Positions 1 to 6,278 are shown, counted from the stretch's first letter. The stretch: DNA of 6,567 nt from an uncultured Dyadobacter sp. (GCA_946481035.1 CAMLNK010000234.1:1-6567); one strand, 5' to 3'. The notes: generated from the sequence alone by a model not told the origin. Numbers and translations are program-made.

Positions 1-2
1 GC

Positions 3-782
3 GGGGAATTTATCTCGTTAACGGACATCGCACGGCAAAAAGATCGAGCCCCGGGCCTGGTAATTTCAAACTGGATGCGTAACAGGTTCACCATTGAATT
101 CAACGGCCTTTGGGAGCAAATGCACAATCCTAATTTTAAACTACTCGATTTCGAGTATATTAAAAATGAAGCCGGGAGCAACAGCTATGTGTTGACTCCA
201 AAACATTGGGTCGAGACGACGAACGCAATAGGTATCATCTCCAAACCGGGCCGGTACAACGGCGGCACATTCGCGCACAAGGACATCGCCTTTGAATTCG
301 CCTCCTGGATCTCTCCCTCATTTAAACTCTATTTAATCAAAGAATTCCAGCGGTTAAAAGATGAAGAAAACAACCGCCTGGAACTCGATTGGGACTTGCG
401 GCGCAGCCTGGCCAAGATTAATTACACGATCCATACCGATGCCGTCAAGGAAAATCTGATCCCGAAAGAGCTCGATCCGGTAGCTATCGGTAAGATTTAT
501 GCCGAAGAAGCCGACATTCTGAACCTGGCGCTGTTCGGTATGACCGCCCGTGAGTGGGCGAAAATGAATCCAAATCACGGCAACCTCCGCGATTCGGCGA
601 CGCTTGAACAACTCGTTGTACTTTCGAATCTGGAAAGCATCAATGCAATGCTGATCGGTCAGGGACGACCGGCAGCGGAAAGGGCCATGGAACTAAACAG
701 GATTGCCATTATTCAAATGAAATCGCTGGTTGCTAATCTTTCACTGCAAAAAGCGGCTCTTACATTAAATCAATCAAAGTGA
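3..782 (+). CDS. KilA-N domain protein, 5' end outside the window
   Basis: The reading frame is open from the first complete codon, so the start codon lies upstream; 259 residues are visible. The ATG at 75 is not the real start, because KilA-N sequence (FISLTDIA, then SNWMRNRFTIEF) is already in frame before it. The domain continues through the SGRYNGGTFAHKDIAFEFA-type block (here KPGRYNGGTFAHKDIAFEFA), ASWISPSFKLYLIKEFQRL, and a charged helical linker. The C-terminal part (NLRDSATLEQLVVLSNLESI and onward) resembles the tail of stand-alone Bacteroidota KilA-N proteins. KilA-N is a predicted nucleic-acid-binding fold known from phage and large DNA virus proteins, including phage P1 KilA; the role of chromosomal versions is unknown. 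No phage genes are nearby. It ends 43 bases before oxyR on the same strand, but oxyR seems to have its own promoter. Family assignment is firm; function is not known. Confidence 0.88.
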   Translation, partial: GEFISLTDIARQKDRAPGLVISNWMRNRFTIEFNGLWEQMHNPNFKLLDFEYIKNEAGSNSYVLTPKHWVETTNAIGIISKPGRYNGGTFAHKDIAFEFASWISPSFKLYLIKEFQRLKDEENNRLELDWDLRRSLAKINYTIHTDAVKENLIPKELDPVAIGKIYAEEADILNLALFGMTAREWAKMNPNHGNLRDSATLEQLVVLSNLESINAMLIGQGRPAAERAMELNRIAIIQMKSLVANLSLQKAALTLNQSK

Positions 783-789
783 TAATTAT

Positions 790-797
790 TAACTTTG
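790..797 (+). promoter_or_regulatory. Bacteroidota-type -7 box upstream of oxyR
   Basis: TAACTTTG matches the Bacteroidota -7 consensus TAnnTTTG exactly. Transcription would begin near 803-805, leaving a leader of about 22 bases before the ATG at 826. No TTG is present at the usual -33 distance (about 765-771), so the promoter is either weak, activator-dependent, or a chance match. Confidence 0.45.
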
Positions 798-798
798 C

Positions 799-813
799 AT
801 AAATGAAATTTAT
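799..813. promoter_or_regulatory. Candidate LysR-type operator (ATAAAT-GAA-ATTTAT)
   Basis: A perfect inverted repeat with 6-bp arms and a 3-base spacer contains the LysR-family T-N11-A signature (T800, A812). Laid on the OxyR tetrad pattern ATAG-N7-CTAT it gives ATAA-N7-TTAT, which is 6 of 8 positions. It begins one base after the -7 box and covers the predicted transcription start of the LysR gene at 826, the position expected for negative autoregulation. A/T richness makes short chance palindromes fairly likely, so this is a candidate only. Confidence 0.4.
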
Positions 814-825
814 AAGACAGTCAAA

Positions 826-1758
826 ATGAACATCCAACAACTGGAATATATCGTCGCCGTCGACAACCATCGCCATTTCATACAGGCTGCGGAGCACTGC
901 AATGTGACGCAGCCTACGCTTTCGATGATGATCCGCAAATTGGAGGAGGAGCTTTCAGTGAAAATTTTCGATCGGACAAAACAACCGATCGTGCCCACCA
1001 GCGTCGGGCGCGAGATTATCGACCAGGCAAAAACCATTTTACGCGAAACATCGCGAATCAATGAAATAGCCAAGCATTTCAATGGCGACCTTTCAGGCGA
1101 GCTGCACGTAGGTGTCATCCCCACCATCGCGCCTTACCTGCTGCCGCATTTCGTGAATCCGTTTATTTCAAATTTCCCGGACATCAAACTCCACGTTTCG
1201 GAAATGATCACCGACCGCATCATTACCGCATTGAAAATGGGGAATCTGGATGTAGGCATCATAGCGTCCGTTTCGGAAGAGAACAGTTTGCAGGAAATTC
1301 CGCTCTACAAAGAACGCTTTTATGCATACGTGTCTGAAAAGACCGATTTGTACGCCAAACAATACATCCTCCCTTCGGACATCGAACCCAATGAGCTCTG
1401 GCTCCTGGAAGAAGGCCATTGCTTCCGCACACAAATCCAGCGGTTGTGCGAGCTAAGCCGCAGCAGCCAGTTCGGCAGTAGTTTCAGTTACCGCTCAGGC
1501 AGCATCGAAACGCTCATCCGCATGGTCGAACGCAACGGCGGCATCACTATCCTGCCGGAAATGGCCGTAATGGAGCTATCCGAGGAACGCCGGAAACACA
1601 TCCGCCATTTCCGCTTCCCTGAACCCGCCCGCGAGGTATGCCTGGTCGTTAACCGAGAGCAGATGAAAGCCCGGCTCATCGGCGCATTGCAGGAAGGGAT
1701 CATGGCCCATTTGCCGGAGGGGATATTGGAGAAGGAATTGGAAGTTAGGGTTTTATAG
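826..1758 (+). CDS. oxyR: OxyR-type hydrogen-peroxide-sensing LysR transcriptional regulator
   Basis: This 310-residue protein has the full LysR layout and nearly the length of E. coli OxyR (305). Residues 1-60 form the winged helix-turn-helix (MNIQQLEYIVAVDNHRHF, then NVTQPTLSMMIRKLEEEL, with TQPTLS as recognition helix). A linker helix follows, and residues about 90-295 form the effector domain. The diagnostic element is EEGHCFRTQIQRLC: cysteines fall at residues 199 and 208, the same numbers and spacing as the redox cysteines of E. coli OxyR, with His198 beside the peroxidatic cysteine and Thr100 in the GVIPT stretch. SIETLIRMVERNGGITILPE is also typical of OxyR. From family knowledge, it oxidises to a 199-208 disulfide and activates catalase, peroxiredoxin and iron-protection genes; none of those is in the window. 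It is convergent with the ATPase gene (gap of 39 bases). The start is supported by the upstream -7 box and by alignment to the LysR N-terminus. Confidence 0.93.
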   Translation: MNIQQLEYIVAVDNHRHFIQAAEHCNVTQPTLSMMIRKLEEELSVKIFDRTKQPIVPTSVGREIIDQAKTILRETSRINEIAKHFNGDLSGELHVGVIPTIAPYLLPHFVNPFISNFPDIKLHVSEMITDRIITALKMGNLDVGIIASVSEENSLQEIPLYKERFYAYVSEKTDLYAKQYILPSDIEPNELWLLEEGHCFRTQIQRLCELSRSSQFGSSFSYRSGSIETLIRMVERNGGITILPEMAVMELSEERRKHIRHFRFPEPAREVCLVVNREQMKARLIGALQEGIMAHLPEGILEKELEVRVL

Positions 1759-1797
1759 GATTACACTATTAACTCCAGAGCAAATTATCGGGAGGCC

Positions 1798-2979
1798 TCA
1801 TTGCAGAAAACCTCCCCAAATAAATCCTTCAAACACCCTGACGGGGTGCCTGCCGATCACATAAGATTCACTGATATCCAGGTTCTTTGCCAACGATTCA
1901 GTATTCTTCAAGTCAGCCTCTGTCGCGGTTTCCTTTACTTCAAAACATTGTTTTTGATCGAGGATGAAATCGATCTCTCGACCGGTTTTGAGCTGATAGT
2001 AAGCGACTTCGCCGTGATGCATTAACTGATTGAAAACTGCATTCTCAAACTTCGAGCCGCTGCTTAATTCGCCTGTCAGCGAAGCAATTCCATTATCTAA
2101 AAAATAGATTTTCTTCGCCTTCACTATCTCGCGGTCCGGACTGTTTGCCAGAACCGGAATCGTCCTGATCAGATAGCTTTTTTCCAAAAGATCAAGGTAG
2201 TTCTCCACCGTCTGCCGCGCCATGCCGGTCAGGCTCGTGAGTTTTGAAACATCCAGTTTGGTGCCGATCCGTACCGAAAGTAGTTTGATTAGCTTAAACA
2301 GATTCGTTGGATTCCTAATATCGGCAAGCCATGTGAGGTCAAAATTGATATATGAGCTGATTATATCACTGATCAGGTCACGTTTGTCCTCTGCGGATTC
2401 TGCCAGAACTACCTCCGGAAATCCGCCGAAGTCGATATACTCATTGTAATAACCTTTCAGCCGCTCATATTCGGTACGGACAAATCTGGTGGCGTGTTTC
2501 ACATCTATCCTGGTTGCCCGAACATCTTTGAATGCCAGTAACTCCCCAAAAGTCAATGGATAAATCTCAAAAATCTTTTTCCTGCCTGCAAGCGACTCGG
2601 AGAACTGGTTCTTCATGTAATAAGCACTCGAACCAGTGACGATAAACTTGATGTCGTAGCTATCGTACAGGTATTTGAGTACACTCGGCAAGTTGGGCAC
2701 CAGTTGAATTTCATCAATGCATATCAGCACCTTCTTCGAAAAGTCTGTCCCTTGCCGGCTCAGCGCCTGCACGATGGTTTCGTAGTTCGACTCGGAGAAT
2801 AGGGCGCGAGTATCGATTCTTTCCAGATCGAAATAATGCTTTTGTGGAATATCACACTGCGCCATCAACTGTTTCAGGAGCGTGGTCTTCCCTGTCCGCC
2901 TCATGCCCGTGAGAACGGTAATTTGTTTTTTAGTTGAATGCGCGAGAAGCTTGGAATAAATGCAGCGTGTGACGAACAT
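1798..2979 (-). CDS. AAA_14 / DUF4143 family ATPase (putative DNA-binding, nuclease-like C-terminus)
   Basis: This is a 393-residue P-loop ATPase of the AAA_14 plus DUF4143 type. Numbered from the ATG at 2979: Walker A GMRRTGKT (25-32), Walker B VLICIDE (84-90), sensor-like FIVTGSS (112-118), SLAGR (129-133) and the family block YPLTFGELLAF (140-150). A winged-helix-like segment around 240-272 (SKLTSLTGMARQTVENYLDL) precedes a C-terminal part with REIDFIL-x6-FEVKE, which resembles a PD-(D/E)xK core (D337, E347, K349). A GTG at 3003 would add eight residues, but the predicted -7 box (3013-3006) puts the transcript start near that codon, and the family normally starts just before a xxxRxIYxKLL-type segment, so ATG 2979 is preferred. 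These ATPases are widespread and often horizontally transferred; their biological role is unsettled. Parts of the gene are low in GC (24 of 60 in 2281-2340, against 41 of 60 in 5521-5580 of the epimerase). Family call firm, function open. Confidence 0.9.
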   Translation of the reverse strand: MFVTRCIYSKLLAHSTKKQITVLTGMRRTGKTTLLKQLMAQCDIPQKHYFDLERIDTRALFSESNYETIVQALSRQGTDFSKKVLICIDEIQLVPNLPSVLKYLYDSYDIKFIVTGSSAYYMKNQFSESLAGRKKIFEIYPLTFGELLAFKDVRATRIDVKHATRFVRTEYERLKGYYNEYIDFGGFPEVVLAESAEDKRDLISDIISSYINFDLTWLADIRNPTNLFKLIKLLSVRIGTKLDVSKLTSLTGMARQTVENYLDLLEKSYLIRTIPVLANSPDREIVKAKKIYFLDNGIASLTGELSSGSKFENAVFNQLMHHGEVAYYQLKTGREIDFILDQKQCFEVKETATEADLKNTESLAKNLDISESYVIGRHPVRVFEGFIWGGFLQ

Positions 2980-2985
2980 AGATTT

Positions 2986-3081
2986 ACTATTTTCAAAGTG
3001 CACTGCAAATATAGTTATACTATTTTATAAGTTCACTCTCAAAATAGTATAACTATTTTATAACTACACTTTGAGAATAGT
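2986..3081. repeat. Nested A/T-rich palindrome in the polX-ATPase gap
   Basis: Two pairs of inverted repeats share one axis at 3033.5. The inner pair is a perfect 16-bp repeat, ATAGTTATACTATTTT at 3011-3026 against AAAATAGTATAACTAT at 3041-3056, with a 14-base loop. The outer pair, ACTATTTTCAAAGTG at 2986-3000 against CACTTTGAGAATAGT at 3067-3081, matches at 14 of 15 positions. The right inner arm lies within a smaller perfect palindrome, AAAATAGTATAACTATTTT (3041-3059, 8-bp arms); the left one contains ATAGT-TAT-ACTAT (3011-3023). The element touches the last base of the polX stop codon on one side and ends just before the ATPase start codon on the other. It has no G/C-rich stem or following T run, so it is not a standard intrinsic terminator; an operator cluster or a mobile palindromic repeat fits better. 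Confidence 0.85.
3006..3013 (-). promoter_or_regulatory. Bacteroidota-type -7 box of the ATPase gene
   Basis: Read on the minus strand, TATATTTG matches TAnnTTTG exactly. It would start transcription near 2999-3001, about 20 bases before the ATG at 2979. The nearest upstream TTTTG is about 26 bases away, longer than the usual 19-23 spacing, so the -33 element is poor. The box lies between the outer and inner arms of the palindrome and overlaps the edge of an inner arm, so anything binding there would be expected to control this promoter. Confidence 0.5.
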
Positions 3082-3084
3082 TAA
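3019..3084. repeat. Two imperfect 33-bp direct repeats inside the palindrome
   Basis: The segments 3019-3051 and 3052-3084 align without gaps at 26 of 33 positions. Both begin with the identical 12-mer ACTATTTTATAA (3019-3030 and 3052-3063) and share CACT and AATAGT further on. About three helical turns separate equivalent bases, so two copies of a bound protein would lie roughly on the same face of the DNA. The arrangement may instead have arisen by duplication of one palindromic unit. Confidence 0.7.
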
Positions 3085-4823
3085 GAAATTCTGCCAGCCC
3101 GCCCTTTCAAATATTCCTCAATCTGCTCCAAACTCAGCGCATTAAAGGTCATATCCTTCGTCAAACCGCCTTTTCTTGCATTGGCTACACCGTAATGCAT
3201 GTCGAGGTAGCCTTCCATCGCATGGGCGTCCGGGTTAATGCTGAGCATTACGCCTTTTTCCATGCAGTAGGAAATCCAACGCCAGTCCAGGTCCAGGCGC
3301 CAGGGGGAGGCGTTGATTTCGATCACTACGCCGTTGGCAGCGCAGGCGTCGATAATTACCTGATGGTCGATCGGGTAGCCTTCCCGGGACAGGAGCAGGC
3401 GGCCGGTTGGGTGGCCTAAAATGGTGGTATAAGGATTTTCGATGGCCCTAAGCAGGCGCGTTGTCGCCTTTTCGAGGGTCATTGAGAGATTACTGTGTAC
3501 AGAGGCAACGATATAATCGAATGAAGCGAGCACATCCGCAGGGTAATCGAGCGAGCCGTCGCCGAGGATGTCTGATTCTATTCCTTTGAGGATTTTGAAT
3601 GGTTTGGCCGGATTCTCCGATGCGAAGCGTGCATTGAGCCTCGCGATTTCTTCGTGCTGACGGATCACTTCTTCCACTTTCAGCCCCTGCGCGTAGGTGG
3701 CGGTTTGGGAATGGTCGGCGATGCCGAGGTATTCAAAACCGAGCTCCCGGCAGTACAGCGCCATTTGTTCGAGGGTATGCTGCCCGTCGGAATAGGTACT
3801 GTGGTTGTGCAGAATACCTTTAAGATCATCCCAGGTCACAAGCTGATCGGCCGTACGGGTTTCTGCCCATGCAAACTCCCCTGCCCCTTCGCGCATTTCG
3901 GGCACGATGTAGGGTAAGCCTGCTTTTTCGTAGATGGCGTGCTCGGTGTCTGCGGTTTCATAATAAGCATGCCGCCAAATAGTATTACCCGATGTTCCGG
4001 CCAGTCCGAGGTGATCTTCACCGGCAGTTTCGAGAAAAAGTTCATTCACCAATCGCTCTGGTTTTACGGCCACGATTTCAATCGCAACTGCCACATCCTG
4101 CACATTGCCCCGCCATACAAACGGCGACGATATTTTCTCATCCTGCACAAGTATCTCGATTGTGCCAATGGTATTCTGCAAGAGCGCCGGAGAATCGGTA
4201 CCCACCAGAATGCGGATCGACTCCACCACTTCCGATTTCCTCCGCACTTCTCCTGCTACTTCTACCTGGTCAAATGTCTTTTTCAATTCACTTGCAATCA
4301 ATTGGGCCACTGCTTCCGCTTTGTCCATGCGCAGTTTTCCGGCCTGGTCTTTCAGAAATGCCAGCGAATCGAGGATCTTTTGCTGGGTATTAGCCCCGAA
4401 ACCCTTCACTTTGGCAACAGTACCATTTAAACATGCCAGTTCCAGTTCGTGCAGGTTGTCAATACCGAGCTCCTGCCAGAGTACAGCGATCTTCTTAGGA
4501 CCGATACCTTTGATATTGAACATTTCCATCACGCCCAGCGGAGTGTTCGCAATCAGTTCTTCCAACTCGGGAAAGGTGCCGGTTTTCGCAATTTGCACGA
4601 TTTTCGTGGCGGTACTCTTCCCAACCCCCTGCAATTTGGTAAGCTCCTGCTCGGTCATGAATTGCAGTTCGCTTTCCTTGTATTTATCCAGGTAAAAAGC
4701 CGCTACGGAATACCCTTTGATCTTGAAAGGATCGGCATTGTGCAGTTCCAGCAGCTTGGCAGTTAGTTCGAGGACTTCTACGATTTCAGAATTACTCATG
4801 GGGATCGGGATTGATGAATTCAT
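3081..4823 (-). CDS. polX: PolX family protein: degenerate X-family polymerase core fused to a PHP nuclease domain
   Basis: The 580 residues match the usual length and layout of bacterial PolX (about 570). Helix-hairpin-helix elements lie near 62-75 (LQGVGKS), 103-113 (IKGIGPK) and 138-150 (VKGFGAN); the family-X palm spans about 165-260, the degenerate thumb to about 320, and the PHP domain about 335-570. All nine expected PHP metal ligands are visible: H339, H341, D346, H371, E416, H443, H471, D532 and H534, so 3'-5' exonuclease or phosphoesterase activity is plausible. The palm is not canonical: where PolX has GS-x-RR followed by a D-x-D pair, this protein has GEVRRKSEVVESIRI, with Ser202 and Arg204 in the aspartate positions, and the third aspartate appears as Glu249. 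DNA synthesis is therefore unlikely. Family PolX proteins act in base-excision and gap repair. Residue 9 (ATG at 4799) may be the true start, since the conserved helix begins there; the upstream ATG is kept as the longest form. The gene is divergent from the epimerase and ends at the palindrome. Confidence 0.92.
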   Translation of the reverse strand: MNSSIPIPMSNSEIVEVLELTAKLLELHNADPFKIKGYSVAAFYLDKYKESELQFMTEQELTKLQGVGKSTATKIVQIAKTGTFPELEELIANTPLGVMEMFNIKGIGPKKIAVLWQELGIDNLHELELACLNGTVAKVKGFGANTQQKILDSLAFLKDQAGKLRMDKAEAVAQLIASELKKTFDQVEVAGEVRRKSEVVESIRILVGTDSPALLQNTIGTIEILVQDEKISSPFVWRGNVQDVAVAIEIVAVKPERLVNELFLETAGEDHLGLAGTSGNTIWRHAYYETADTEHAIYEKAGLPYIVPEMREGAGEFAWAETRTADQLVTWDDLKGILHNHSTYSDGQHTLEQMALYCRELGFEYLGIADHSQTATYAQGLKVEEVIRQHEEIARLNARFASENPAKPFKILKGIESDILGDGSLDYPADVLASFDYIVASVHSNLSMTLEKATTRLLRAIENPYTTILGHPTGRLLLSREGYPIDHQVIIDACAANGVVIEINASPWRLDLDWRWISYCMEKGVMLSINPDAHAMEGYLDMHYGVANARKGGLTKDMTFNALSLEQIEEYLKGRAGRIS

Positions 4824-4888
4824 TGCGAATTACGAAGTATGGATCAGCATTTGCAAGCGTACGACCTGCCTCAGCGGCCATTGCAGAG

Positions 4889-4913
4889 TAAATATTCCCA
4901 AAAAAAATATTTA
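4889..4913. repeat. 8-bp inverted repeat in the polX-epimerase divergent region
   Basis: TAAATATT (4889-4896) and AATATTTA (4906-4913) are perfect reverse complements separated by nine bases that are mostly A. It lies in the 183-base region from which both polX and the epimerase gene must be transcribed, so an operator role for either is possible. No convincing TAnnTTTG box was found for either gene here. An A/T palindrome of this size can arise by chance. Confidence 0.4.
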
Positions 4914-4924
4914 TAATGATAATT

Positions 4925-4951
4925 GGCTCCGGCCGAATAGCCGACGGGGCC
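4925..4951. other. G/C-rich hairpin in the divergent intergenic region
   Basis: GGCTCCGGC (4925-4933) can pair with GCC (4940-4942) and GGGGCC (4946-4951), giving nine pairs including one G-T/G-U pair, with a six-base loop and a three-base bulge (GAC). It stands out in an otherwise A/T-rich spacer. No T run follows directly on either strand, so terminator function is not supported. It might be a leader structure of the epimerase transcript. Confidence 0.3.
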
Positions 4952-5006
4952 TGCATTAAAGTATATCCAACAACCATTTCAAAAACTCTGACCATATTTT
5001 AATCCA

Positions 5007-6278
5007 ATGAATGTAGATCAATTGAAAAGCTACCGCGAGGAGATCCGCCAGCATTTGACCAATGAATTGCTTCCTTTTTGGGAAAATCGCGCTGTGGACA
5101 AAGAAAACGGCGGTTTTATTACCCATTTCGATAACGCTGGTAATGATTCGGGTGAGGACGAAAAGTCGCTGATCGCGCAAACACGCACGGTTTATACTTT
5201 TTCCTCGGCGCACCGCGCAGGGTATGGCGAGGGTCGTTACGCCGAAATTGCCCGTCACGGGGTGGATTTTCTGATCAACAAGATGTGGGACAATGAATAT
5301 GGCGGGTTTTACTGGCTGATGGACCGCAAAGGCAATGTCAAAATCGACGAAAAGATCGTCTACGGGCACAGTTTCGCGATTTACAGTCTGGCAGAATATA
5401 CCTTAGCCACCGGGGATCCGCGCGGACTGGAATATGCCGAAAAGGTTTTCGATTTGTTACAAAAACATGGTGCGGATACCTATTACGGAGGTTACTTCGA
5501 AATGTTCCACCGCAACTGGGACTTGAAAGGCCCCGGTGCCGCCGGCGGCGACCGCAAGACGCTCGATGCGCATATGCACCTCATGGAGGCATTCACTACG
5601 CTATATGAAGCGTCGGGCAAGCAGGTTCATCGCCGCAAGCTCGTTGAAATCATCAATTTGCTGATCAACAAGATCATGCACCCGCAATACAAAACGGGCA
5701 TTCCGCAATTCTGGGAAGACTGGACGGTGGCGCCGCAAATCAAATTCGACATTATCTGGGGCTGGGACCGCTTCACCGAGGATGGCCTGAAAAGCGCCGC
5801 CGAAGATAACACCAGCTACGGCCACAACGTAGAGTTCGCGTGGCTGCTCATGCACGCGCTCGACATCGCGGGCATTCCTTACGACGAATATCACGACCAA
5901 TTAAGAGCCTCTTACGACCACGCCGTGGAGCACGGCATCGACTGGGAGTTCGGCGGCGTGTACGTGGAGGGCTCGCACGCAGGCGAGGTATACGACCGCG
6001 AGAAGGAGTTCTGGCAGCAGGCCGAGGTCATTATCGGGATGCTCGACGCTTACCGGGTTTATGGCGATGAAAAGTACTTGAAAGCCTACGATGCCACCCA
6101 CCGCTTTGTATTTGATAAAATGATCCACCATTCGGTAGGCGAATGGCTGCCGCTGCTTACACGCCAGGGCGAGCCGATCTGGAAGCATATGAGCCATTCC
6201 TGGAAAGTGAATTACCACTCGGTGCGCTCGATGGTGCAGGGAGTAGTCCGTTTGAACAAGCTGATTGGAAGCAATTAG
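5007..6278 (+). CDS. AGE-superfamily sugar 2-epimerase (cellobiose or D-mannose 2-epimerase type)
   Basis: This 423-residue cytoplasmic protein (no signal peptide or membrane segment) fits the (alpha/alpha)6-barrel N-acylglucosamine 2-epimerase superfamily, usually about 390-430 residues. Visible family motifs are ENGGF (33-37), QTRTVYTFSSAHR with Arg60, YGHSFAIYSLAEY around His121, RKTLDAHMHLMEAFTTLYE (His189, His191), SYGHNVEFAWLL with His273, EFWQQAEVIIGMLDAY (Trp336, Glu340) and SHSWKVNYHSVRSM (Trp399, Lys400, His404, Arg407). The two separated histidines, 273 and 404, correspond to the acid/base pair of cellobiose 2-epimerases. The enzymes interconvert sugars at C2 by proton abstraction and re-addition. 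The last motif departs from the WKCPYHNGR form of cellobiose 2-epimerases. D-mannose 2-epimerases (mannose to glucose) have been described from Runella and Dyadobacter, and this could be one. No sugar transport or kinase gene is adjacent to decide the substrate. The ATG at 5007 fits the family start. Confidence 0.88.
   Translation: MNVDQLKSYREEIRQHLTNELLPFWENRAVDKENGGFITHFDNAGNDSGEDEKSLIAQTRTVYTFSSAHRAGYGEGRYAEIARHGVDFLINKMWDNEYGGFYWLMDRKGNVKIDEKIVYGHSFAIYSLAEYTLATGDPRGLEYAEKVFDLLQKHGADTYYGGYFEMFHRNWDLKGPGAAGGDRKTLDAHMHLMEAFTTLYEASGKQVHRRKLVEIINLLINKIMHPQYKTGIPQFWEDWTVAPQIKFDIIWGWDRFTEDGLKSAAEDNTSYGHNVEFAWLLMHALDIAGIPYDEYHDQLRASYDHAVEHGIDWEFGGVYVEGSHAGEVYDREKEFWQQAEVIIGMLDAYRVYGDEKYLKAYDATHRFVFDKMIHHSVGEWLPLLTRQGEPIWKHMSHSWKVNYHSVRSMVQGVVRLNKLIGSN

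Noticed and set aside
1790..1816. GGGAGG/CCTCCC inverted repeat at the 3' end of the ATPase gene, a possible terminator between the convergent genes.
   Set aside because: The stem is six pairs with a 15-base loop, lies mostly inside the ATPase coding sequence and has no following T run on either strand.
3011..3056. ATAG/CTAT tetranucleotides in the ATPase-polX palindrome, resembling OxyR half-sites.
   Set aside because: The spacing within each palindrome is ATAG-N5-CTAT, not the N7 of OxyR sites, and ATAG/CTAT pairs are likely in A/T palindromes. It remains a weak idea that the adjacent OxyR binds here.
1759..3084. The ATPase gene as an insertion sequence or cassette with terminal inverted repeats.
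   Set aside because: The sequence after the ATPase stop (1759-1797) shows no convincing match to the palindrome arms, and no target-site duplication was found; there is also no transposase.
3939..4695. Long plus-strand open frames (for example 3939-4430 and 4105-4695) opposite polX.
   Set aside because: Their translations are rich in Ser, Cys, His and Phe with no family resemblance, and they lie antisense to a clearly coding PolX gene.
4913..4923. ATAATGATAAT, an exact match to 11 bases of the Fur-box consensus.
   Set aside because: The other half of the 19-base palindrome is absent (GGCTCC follows), so only the A/T-rich half matches.
4792..4995. A 67-codon minus-strand reading frame in the divergent spacer, overlapping the start of polX.
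   Set aside because: It resembles no family I recognise, has no initiation context, overlaps the polX N-terminus in another frame and covers the two inverted repeats; best read as a chance open frame.
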